DNA of 64,000 nucleotides from CAVVIH01 sp963748295. GTDB taxonomy: Bacteria; Acidobacteriota; Vicinamibacteria; Vicinamibacterales; 2-12-FULL-66-21. The position numbers and the translations under genes were made by a program. The stretch is taken from the NCBI GenBank assembly GCA_963748295.1, contig CAVVIH010000002.1, forward strand, positions 630,212 to 694,211. The letters run 5' to 3'. Below the pieces are notes generated by a model. It searched no databases. It was not told the DNA's origin and saw only the letters and a program-made list of their open reading frames with translations. Below are positions 56,708 through 64,000 of this stretch, one piece after another (the first letter of the stretch is position 1; each line of letters starts with the position of its first letter).

Positions 56708-57499
56708 GTGCCTCCTGCACTCCGACGGGCCCAGATCCTCCAGCGGATCCAGCGCGACGGCGGCGTCTCCGTCGCCGAGCTGGCGCGCGATCATGCGGTG
56801 TCCGCCGCCACGGCGCACCGCGATCTCGAGGAGCTGGCGCGCGAGGGCCTGGTGGAGCGGGTGCACGGCGGCGCGCGCTCGCTGAACGCGGCGCCGGGCG
56901 CGCCGGCGATCGCGACGGCGTGGACGCAGCGCTCCGACCAGGCGCGCGAGGCCAAGGCCGCGATCGCCGCGCACGCGGTCCGGTACGTGAGCCACGGCAT
57001 GACGATCTTCCTCGACGCGTCTTCGACGGCGCTCGCGCTGGCGCGCCGGCTCGTGGAGGACCCGCCGAACGAGCTCACGCTCGTGACCAACTCGCCGGCG
57101 ATCGCGTTCGAGCTGCAGGCCGACGCGATCCACGTCGTCGTGACGCCCGGGGAGCTGGATCAGCACATGCGCATGCTGGCCGGGCGCTGGACCGTCGAGT
57201 TCCTGGCCGAGCTCAACTTCGCGGCTGCGTTCGTGTCCGCGGCGGGCGTGACGCTCGAACAGGGCCTCACGACGGCCCGGCGCCCGCTCGCGGACGTCAT
57301 CAACGCAGCGCGCGCGAGCGCCGAGCGCAGCATCGGCCTGATCGACGCGACCAAGTTCGGGCGCTCCTCGCTGCTCTCGATCGCGCGGGCGCAGGAGCTC
57401 GACGCGATCGTCACCGATTCCGAGCTGGCGGGCGATGTCGCCCGCGAGTACCTGGCCGCCGGCGTGCGGCTCGAGATAGCCAATCCCGAGGAGAGCTGA
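56708..57499 (+). CDS. DeoR/GlpR-family transcriptional regulator
   Basis: 263 residues. GTG 56708 is 5 bp after the creatininase stop. N-terminal winged HTH: RRAQILQRIQRDGGVSVAEL, SAATAHRDLEELAREGLVER, then a DeoR sensor domain with MTIFLDASSTALALARRL, LTLVTNSPAIAFEL and FVSAAGVTLEQGL. It is normally a repressor released by a sugar phosphate, so the pathway inducer is probably a phosphorylated sugar. Its location inside the operon suggests local control. Confidence 0.92.
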   Translation: MPPALRRAQILQRIQRDGGVSVAELARDHAVSAATAHRDLEELAREGLVERVHGGARSLNAAPGAPAIATAWTQRSDQAREAKAAIAAHAVRYVSHGMTIFLDASSTALALARRLVEDPPNELTLVTNSPAIAFELQADAIHVVVTPGELDQHMRMLAGRWTVEFLAELNFAAAFVSAAGVTLEQGLTTARRPLADVINAARASAERSIGLIDATKFGRSSLLSIARAQELDAIVTDSELAGDVAREYLAAGVRLEIANPEES

Positions 57500-57500
57500 G

Positions 57501-58503
57501 ATGAGCCGTCCCGTCACCCTTTTCACCGGCCAGTGGGCCGACCTCGCACTCGCCGATCTCGCTGCAAAGTGCGCCGAGTGGGGCTTCGACGGGCTCGAGC
57601 TCGCGTGCTGGGGCGACCACTTCGACGTCGCCGAGGCCGTCAGCGATCCCGGCTACTGCGCCGGCCGGCGCGATCTGCTCGAGCGCAACGGGCTCGGCGT
57701 ATGGGCGATCGGCAACCACCTCGTCGGGCAGGCGGTGTGCGACCCGATCGACGAGCGCCACAAGGGCGTGCTCGATCGCCGCGGTCTGGGGCGACGGCGA
57801 CCCGGAGGGGGTGCGCCGGCGTGCGGCGGAGCGGATGAAGGACACCGCGCGCGCGGCCGCGCAGCTCGGCGTCGAGACCGTCACCGGGTTCACCGGCTCG
57901 CCGGTCTGGCACCTGCTCTACTCGTTCCCGCCGAACGACTGGAGCGTCGTCGAGGCCGGGTTCGACGAGTTCGCCGAGCGCTGGGGGCCGATCATCGACG
58001 TCTTCGAGTCCGAGGGCGTGCGGTTCGCGCTCGAGGTGCATCCGACCGAGATCGCCTACGACTTCGTCACGACGCGCAAGGCGCTCGCGGCGATCGGCGA
58101 CCGCGACGGCTTCGGGATCAACTTCGACCCGAGCCACTTCGAGCACCAGTTCCTCGACTCGGCCGCGTTCATCATCGAGTTCGGGCCGAAGATCTTCCAT
58201 GCCCACATCAAGGACTCGGTCAAGCGCCTGGACGGGCGGTCGTCGATCCTCGGCGGCCACCTCGACTTCGGGCAGCCCGGGCGCGGCTGGGACTTCGTCT
58301 CGCCGGGCCACGGCGACGTCGACTTCGAGGCGATGATCCGCGCGCTCAATCGCGTCGGCTACGGCGGCCCGCTGTCGATCGAGTGGGAGGACTCGGGTAT
58401 GGACCGCGACTGGGGCGCGCCCGACGCACTCGCGTTCGTGCGCCGCAACGACTTCGCGCCCTCGACGGTCGCGTTCGACGCGGCGTTCGCAAAGGAGGCC
58501 TGA
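57501..58503 (+). CDS. Second sugar-phosphate isomerase/epimerase
   Basis: About 333 residues. ATG 57501 is 1 bp after the DeoR stop. A barrel with GFDGLELACWGDHFDV, FALEVHPTEIAYDF (Glu), GINFDPSHFEHQFLD (Asp, His), FHAHIKDSVKRLDG and LSIEWEDSGMD (Glu). A slip near 57,778 (GVLD, then AAVWGDGDPEGV). Closer to the IolE/hydroxypyruvate-isomerase group than to the first epimerase. Its TGA overlaps the next ATG as TGATG. Confidence 0.88.
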
Positions 58504-59640
58504 TGCCGAAGGTCGGATTCGTCACGATGGGTGACGCCCGCAGCGACGGCGAGGTGCAGCCGATCGGCGTCGGCATGCTCGGGTACGCGTTCATGGGCAA
58601 GGCGCACTCGAACGCCTACAAGAAGCTGGCGTACATGACCTGGCCGCCGCCGCTGATGCCGGAGCTCGTGCTGATCGCGGGACGCAACGAGGAGGCGGTC
58701 GCCGAGGCGGCGCGGCGCTACGGGTTCGCCGGATACGTGACCGATTGGCAGAAGCTCGTCACCGACGAGCGCGTGCACCTGTTCGACAACTCGGGCCCGA
58801 ACAACCTCCACGCCGAGCCGACGATCGCGGCGGCCGAGGCGGGCAAGCACGTGATCTGCGAGAAGCCGCTCGGCCGCGACGCCGGCGAGGCCTACGAGAC
58901 GTGGCAGCGCGTCGAGGCGAGCGGCGTGAAGCACATGTGCGCGTTCAACTACCGCTTCGTGCCGGCGGTGCGGCTCGCGCGCGAGATCATCGAGTCCGGC
59001 GAGCTGGGCGAGATCCAGCACTTCCGCGGCCGCTACCTGCAGGAGTGGGGCACGACCGAGGGGAACATCTGGCGCTTCGACAAGTCGCTCGCAGGCTCCG
59101 GCGCGCTCGGCGACCTCGGCGCGCACGTGATCGACCTCGCCCGCTACCTCGTCGGCGAGATCGCGGCGGTGTCCGCGCTCACCGCGACCTTCCAGCCCGG
59201 CCGCGAGGTCGACGACGCCGTCGAGTCCGCCGTCGCGTTCACGAACGGCGCCGTCGGGACGATCGAGGCGTCGCGCTTCTGCCAGGGACGCAAGAACCAC
59301 TTCGCGTGGGAGATCAACGGGTCGGCGGGATCGCTCGCGTTCGACCTCGAGCGGCTCAACGAGCTGCAGTACTCCGAGGGCAACGCCGGCTTCCGCAACG
59401 TGCTGGTGTCGGAGGCCGACCATCCGTTCTGGGAGCACTGGTGGCCGCAGGGCCACATCATCGGCTGGGAGCACTCGTTCGTGCACGAGCTGCACCACCT
59501 GCTGACGGCGATCCGCGACGACGGCGACGTGGCGCCGCACGGGGCGACGTTCGAGGACGGCTACCGCGCGGCCGAGATCTGCGACGCGATGCTGCGCTCG
59601 GCGCAGACCGGGCGCGCGGGAAACGATCGAGTACCGCTGA
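58503..59640 (+). CDS. Gfo/Idh/MocA-family dehydrogenase
   Basis: About 378 residues. Rossmann segment GVGMLGYAFMGKAHSNAY, the HVICEKPLGRD catalytic/structural motif, and the beta-sheet domain with RFVPAVRLAREIIESGELG and GALGDLGAHVIDLARYL. NAD(P)-dependent oxidation of a sugar or polyol is expected. A one-base excess near 59,620 (gggaaacg for gggaacg) hides the true end GTIEYR then TGATG shared with the next gene. The uninterrupted reading through into the next protein is therefore an artefact. Confidence 0.92.
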
Positions 59641-61674
59641 TGCCGCCGACCGTCCTGCTGATCGGCACGCTCGACACGAAGGGCGAGGAGTACGCCTACC
59701 TGCGCGAGCGCCTCGAGCTCGCCGGCGTCGACGTGCTCGTCGCGGACACCGGCACCGGCGGCCCGCCGCGCGGTTGCGAGCCCGACATCACGCGCGAGGA
59801 GGTCGCGCGCGAGACCGGCGCCGACCTCGGCGCCCTGACCGACCGCGGCGACGCGGTCGGGGCGATGGTGGACGCGGCCGCGGCGCTCGCTGCGCGCCTG
59901 CACGCCGAGGGCCGCTTCGACGGCATCCTCGCCGCGGGCGGCTCGGGCAACACGGCGATCGCCACCGCGGCGATGCGGGCGCTGCCGGTCGGCGTGCCGA
60001 AGCTGATGGTCTCGACCGTCGCGGCCGGGGACACGCGCGACTACATCGGCGGCTCCGACGTCTGCCTGATGGCGTCGGTCACCGACGTCGCCGGGATCAA
60101 CTCGATCTCGGCGCAGATCCTCGCCAACGCGGCCGCGGCGATGGCCGGCATGGTGCAGGCGCCGGCGGTCGAGCACCAGCTCGGAGCGCCCGCTCGTGGC
60201 GGCGACGATGTTCGGCGTCACGACGCCCTGCGTGACGCGCGCGCGCGAGCGGCTCGAGGGGCGCGGCTACGAGGTGCTCGTCTTCCACGCGACGGGGACC
60301 GGCGGGAAGGCGATGGAGGCGCTCGCCGACGCCGGCTACCTGCGCGGCGTGCTCGACGTCACCACGACCGAGCTGTGCGACGAGCTCGTCGGCGGCGTGC
60401 TGTCGGCCGGCCCGGACCGGCTCGAGGCGGCGGGCCGCGCAGGGCTGCCGCAGGTCGTCTCGCTCGGCGCGCTCGACATGGTCAACTTCGGCGGCCGCGA
60501 CACCGTGCCGCCGCAGTTCGAGGGCCGCAACCTGTACGTGCACAACCCGTCGATCACGCTGATGCGCACGACGACGGAGGAGTGCGCCGAGCTCGGCCGG
60601 CAGATCGCGCGCAAGCTCTCGGCGGCCACCGGGCCGGTCGCGCTCTTCATCCCGCTCAAGGGCGTCTCGATGATCGACGCCGAAGGGCAGCCGTTCCACG
60701 ACCCGGAGGCCGACGCGGCGCTGTTCGGCGCGCTGCGCGAGGGCATCGCGGACAACGTCGAGCTGGTCGAGCTGGACTGCAACGTCAACGACGACGAGTT
60801 CGCCGACGCGATGGCGGACAAGCTGGACGCGTACCTGACAGGCGAGCGCATGACGGGCGATCAGGCGCGCGCGAAGCTGCGCGCGACGCTGGCCGGCGGC
60901 GGCGTGATCATCGGCGCCGGCGCGGGCACCGGCCTGTCGGCCAAGTGCGCCGAGGCGGGCGGGGCGGACCTGATCATCATCTACAACTCCGGCCGCTACC
61001 GGATGGCGGGCCGCGGCTCGCTGGCCGGCCTGATGCCGTACGGCGACGCGAACGCGATCGTGATGGACATGGGGCACGAGGTGCTGCCGATCGTGCGCGA
61101 CACGCCCGTGCTCGCCGGCGTCTGCGGCACCGACCCGTTCCGGCTGATGCCGAACTTCCTGCGCGAGGTGGGCAACGCGGGCTTCGCCGGCGTGCAGAAC
61201 TTCCCCACCGTCGGCCTGATCGACGGCACGTTCCGGGCGAACCTCGAGGAGACCGGGATGGGCTACGCGCTCGAGGTCGAGATGATCCGCGAGGCCGCGT
61301 CGCTCGGGCTGCTCACGGCTCCCTACGTCTTCGACCCGGCGAGCGCGACCGCGATGGCCGCCGCCGGCGCCGACGTGCTCGTCCCGCACATGGGCCTGAC
61401 CACCAAGGGCACGATCGGCGCGCACACCGCGAAGACGCTCGACGAGTGCGTCGAGGAGATCCAGGCGATGCGCGACGCCGCGATCGCGGAGAACCCCGAC
61501 GTGATCGTGCTCTGCCACGGCGGCCCGCTCGCCGAGCCCGAGGACGCGCAGTACGTGCTCGACCGCACCGAGGGGATCGTCGGCTTCTTCGGCGCCTCGA
61601 GCATGGAGCGCCTGCCGACCGAGATCGCGATGACCGAGAACATGCGCCGCTTCAAGGCGCTCGCCCACGCCTAG
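59640..61674 (+). CDS. Tm-1-like ATP-binding domain fused to a TIM-barrel domain (Tm-1-type two-domain layout)
   Basis: About 677 residues. N-terminal Tm-1-like half (VLLIGTLDTKGEEYAYLRER, LPVGVPKLMVSTVAAGDTRD, FGVTTPCVTRARERLEGRG, PQVVSLGALDMVNFGGRDT) followed at about residue 400 by a TIM-barrel/PEP-hydrolase-type domain (GGVIIGAGAGTGLSAKCAEA, DLIIIYNSGRYRMAGRGSLA, VLAGVCGTDPF, VIVLCHGGPLAEPEDAQYVL). This is the same domain order as tomato Tm-1. A slip near 60,180 (EHQ then SERPLVAATMF) interrupts the first half. Probably a two-step catalyst whose substrate is unknown. Confidence 0.87.
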
Positions 61675-61686
61675 AGGAGCCAACCC

Positions 61687-62136
61687 ATGCCATCGAAGCT
61701 GATCGACCCCGCCGAGCTGCCGACGATGACGTTCGACTGGGGCGTCATCAAGCCGCTCGTCTCCGGCGACAGCACCGCCGAGGAGCCCGACGTGAGCCTG
61801 ATGCACGTCGTGCTGCTGCCCGGCCAGGGCCACGAGCGCCACAACCACCCCGACGCCGACGAGATCCTCTACGTGCTCGCGGGCACCGGCGAGCAGATGG
61901 TCGACGACTCGAGCACGTTCGCCGTCCGTCCCGGCCAGGCCGTCTGGATCCCGAAGGGCGCGTTCCACTCGACGGTCAACACCGGCTGGGAGCCGATGTC
62001 GATCCTGGCGATCTACGCGCCGGCGGGCGCCGAGCAGGTGCTCAAGACGCTGCCGGACTACCGCGAGGTCCCGGCTGCCGAGGCGCCGCCTCTGCGGCGC
62101 GGCGTGATCCGGAGCGCGCTTGCCCGCGGCGCGTAG
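61687..62136 (+). CDS. Cupin-domain protein
   Basis: 149 residues. ATG 61687 with a GAGGAG site. A single cupin barrel: motif 1 HERHNHPDADEILYVLAG (His, His, Glu) and motif 2 VRPGQAVWIPKGAFHSTVN (His), binding one metal. Such enzymes isomerise or oxygenate small sugars and acids, so it fits as the last step or sensor of the operon. 12 bp after the Tm-1-type gene. Confidence 0.9.
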   Translation: MPSKLIDPAELPTMTFDWGVIKPLVSGDSTAEEPDVSLMHVVLLPGQGHERHNHPDADEILYVLAGTGEQMVDDSSTFAVRPGQAVWIPKGAFHSTVNTGWEPMSILAIYAPAGAEQVLKTLPDYREVPAAEAPPLRRGVIRSALARGA

Positions 62137-62579
62137 CGCCCTTAGGGTCGCGCTCCAGCAAGTTGCTGACCGATGCGACCACCGGCCCAAGCAGCAGTTC
62201 TGGAGGGTCGCGGAACGTGCCACGCTTCCCGACGCGGGCGACGACGTCTCGGTCAGCCTGCCTGAGGCCGGCTCACCTTCACGTAGTTCATCCCCGGCGC
62301 GCGCGCGCGCCTGCGCGCGTGACGAGGACGCGAGCGCCGCCCGTCGCGTACAGCTGACGCGGGCGTACCGCGCGGGTCGAGGGGCCGGCCAAGCCAGCCC
62401 GCCCGCGTCGCGTGGACGCGAGGCGTCGCACACACTTCGCCGCCGCCTCGTCTCCGGACGCATCCTGGGACGCGCGCGGGGGGAGCAGGACCGCGTCCGC
62501 GCCACGTTCGCACCGAGTTGCGCCCGCTCGCCGCCGGCGCAGCGAGGGATCCGCGGGGCGGTCCGCTCGACCAGAGCAT
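62137..62579. other. Intergenic/degraded interval, no supportable gene
   Basis: After the cupin stop, every frame is open to some degree because of GC content, but none shows family-like sequence. Dinucleotide runs (CGCGCGCGCG at about 62,300) and low information suggest either spacer or poor consensus. It leads into the frame-broken VOC gene on the minus strand. Confidence 0.4.
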
Positions 62580-62956
62580 GCCGCCGTCGGCGTCCTTGCT
62601 CGGCGGGCTGGAGCACGGCAGCACGTGCCGGCGGGGTCCTTGAACCACGCGGTCGTCCGGCCCGCCGTCGCACGGAGGATGCCGCGCTCGTCATGAGCGG
62701 CGCCTCGTAGCGCTCGAAGCTCACGCCGCGCGCCACGCGCGCGTCGACGGCCGCCTCGATGTCGTCGACGGGGAAGCCAGGTCGTGTAGCTCGCCGGCGT
62801 CTGGTCCCCGGGGTAGACCGGCGTCGGCGCGCCTCGCCGGCGAGGTGCAGCCTCATCAGCGCCATACTCTTCGGAGATCGGCAGGTCCGAGCATGTCGCC
62901 GTCGACGCGCGCGCCGCCTCGCAGGTCGTCGCGACGAAGCCGCTGAAGGCCTTCAT
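62580..62956 (-). pseudogene. VOC (glyoxalase)-family protein, multiply frame-broken
   Basis: Fragments in three frames: MKAFSGFVATTCEAARA, DLPISEEYG, LMRLHLAG, TPVYPGDQTPASYTTW, FPVDDIEAAVDARVARGVSF, MTDERGILRATAGRTTAWFK DPAG. These are ordered pieces of one VOC metalloenzyme domain, with at least four slips in 380 bp. A consensus of low quality near the contig end is the simplest reading. Confidence 0.65.
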
Positions 62957-63213
62957 TTCGGTGACATATGTCGCTCCTCTCGTCGGTTCGTCTCTCGGTG
63001 TCGACCAGCAAGAGCGGAGGCGGACTGATCACGCGGAGGGCTCCTGGCGCGGGTACGACGAGCAGGTGCGCGCCGGCGTCCTTGCCGCGCGCACGGATCC
63101 CGACCCACCGGTGCTGGCCCTAGTGGGGCCCCCGGCACTTCGGGTGTGGTCGTGATGAATTTGCGTCCAATTGCACCCGCGCGGAATCACCACCACGATC
63201 TGCGCCGCGCGGG

Positions 63214-64000
63214 TCACGCCCGCGCGACCGCACGATCTCCGGCCTCGTCGGCCTCGTCACGGACAGCGGCGCGCCCGCGCGGAGGTTGCGCGTGGCGTAC
63301 GGCGCGACGCTCAGGCGGACGCCGCGCTCGCGCAGCCGGGAGACCGCCTGCGTCGGGGTCGGCCGAGTCGAGCTTGAAGCAGACGATCCCGGCCGAGATC
63401 TCGGGGTCGGCGGGCGTCCGGACGCGCACGCCGTCGATCTCGGCGCAGGCCGTGACTTCAGCTGCTCTGTCGAGCTCGAGCGATCCGCTCGCTGCACGCG
63501 CTCGCGGCCGAGCGCGAGCGTGGAACTCGGAACGCCGGCTGCGAGCGCCCAGCGCTGGTCGAACGAGTGGTAAGCCGCCCGGCGCCTCCGGGCGGCCCCA
63601 GACGATCCCTGTCCCCGTGGGCCGTAGAGCCACTTGTGGCAACCCGAGGCGAAGAGGTCGCAGCCGAGTTGCGAGACCGGCGTCGCCTCGACGCCGAACC
63701 CGTGCACGCCGTCGAGGACCAGCAGCACGCGCCGCGCGCCCGGCCTGCGCTCGTTGAGGTCGGCGAGCCGGTCGGCGATCGCGCCGGACCGGCAGCTTCA
63801 CGCCCGTCCCCGAGTGCACCCAGGTGATGCCGATCATCCGGGTCGCGTTGCTGACCGACCCGACCAGGCGCTCGACCATCTCGTCCGCGGAGGCGAGCGC
63901 CGAGTCTCCGTACAGCTGCACCTTGCGCACCGTCGCGCCGGTGCGGAGTGCCGCGAAGCGCATCGCCTTGTGTGTCGCGTAGACGGCCGCGCGGTAGCCT
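63214..64000 (-). pseudogene. Class V aminotransferase, partial and frame-broken
   Basis: Enters from beyond 64,000. Pieces: GYRAAVYATHKAMRFAALRT, MIGITWVHSGTGVKLPV, VLLVLDGVHGFGVEATPVSQ, CDLFASGCHKWLYGPRG (the PLP lysine), GVRLSVAPYATRNLRAG ending near 63,214. PLP-dependent class V enzymes include cysteine desulfurases and epimerases. At least five frame changes, like the VOC gene beside it. The N-terminus is outside the window. Nothing definable lies in 62957-63213. Confidence 0.7.

Noticed and set aside
57501..62357. A single 1,618-codon open frame spanning epimerase, dehydrogenase and Tm-1-like sequences
   Set aside because: It crosses homology borders because of one-base slips near 57,778, 59,620 and 60,180. 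The true stops (TGATG overlaps at 58,501 and 59,638) are visible in the corrected frame, so it is not a fusion protein.
60097..62865. 922-codon minus-strand open frame
   Set aside because: Antisense of the Tm-1-type gene and cupin; only its last ~90 codons coincide with real VOC fragments.

Overview
This 64-kb window is high-GC environmental DNA that seems to come from two sources. Positions 1 to about 53,440 look like one Vicinamibacteria-type (Acidobacteriota) chromosome. The signs are MacB-type permeases paired with PadR regulators, HAF-repeat secreted proteins, carboxypeptidase-regulatory-like proteins, M14 and S8 peptidases and IS481 elements. From about 53,450 to the end, the gene content (sugar epimerases, Tm-1-like proteins, creatininase, DeoR, Gfo/Idh/MocA) and almost exclusively G/C-ending codons look like a Thermoleophilia/Solirubrobacterales-type actinobacterium. 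At the boundary two truncated genes of opposite orientation abut. Taxonomy is inferred from protein resemblance only. Many genes carry single-base frame slips that leave the protein homologous on both sides; the pattern suits uncorrected long-read indels better than decay, so genes are listed as whole loci with the slip position.

Layout. 1-1.9 kb: 3' end of rho, then a GxxExxY gene bracketed by two large palindromes and a 29-bp inverted repeat pair. 2-6 kb: secreted M14 metallopeptidase and a CheB-like methylesterase. 6.2-15.7 kb: a minus-strand run of hspR, cbpA, clpB, ftsH, a response regulator with zinc ribbon, a histidine kinase and a CheR-PAS protein, headed by an HspR-type operator. 15.7-30 kb: TerC, a secreted regulatory-like protein, alpha/beta hydrolase, P1 peptidase, ferrochelatase, membrane acyltransferase, MFS carrier, lysyl-oxidase-like protein, SurE, a serine hydrolase, and a subtilase next to a PrcB-like protein. 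30.4-32.8 kb: tRNA-Pro separated from a terminator by two IS481 copies.

33-44 kb: a PadR-controlled MacB permease, a TauE-like carrier, a phosphodiesterase whose domains are in swapped order, a HAF/Calx-beta protein, dodecin and a second MacB permease. 44.5-48.2 kb: a membrane-anchored rhodanese with an in-frame TGA exactly at the catalytic cysteine followed by a SECIS-like hairpin, then a copper-resistance cluster (Cys-rich secreted protein, CopA, CopB). 48-53 kb: HAF protein, ammonium transporter, LysR regulator, PQQ-like propeller.

53.7-62.1 kb: a tightly overlapping catabolic operon of two sugar-phosphate-isomerase-like enzymes, two Tm-1-like proteins (one with the tomato Tm-1-like two-domain layout), creatininase, a DeoR regulator, a Gfo/Idh/MocA dehydrogenase and a cupin. 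I do not recognise the substrate. The last 1.8 kb hold badly frame-broken VOC and class V aminotransferase genes.

The items most worth a second look are the candidate selenocysteine rhodanese, the GxxExxY palindromic cassette, the Tm-1/creatininase operon, the permuted phosphodiesterase, and a dispersed motif that overlaps TAG stop codons.
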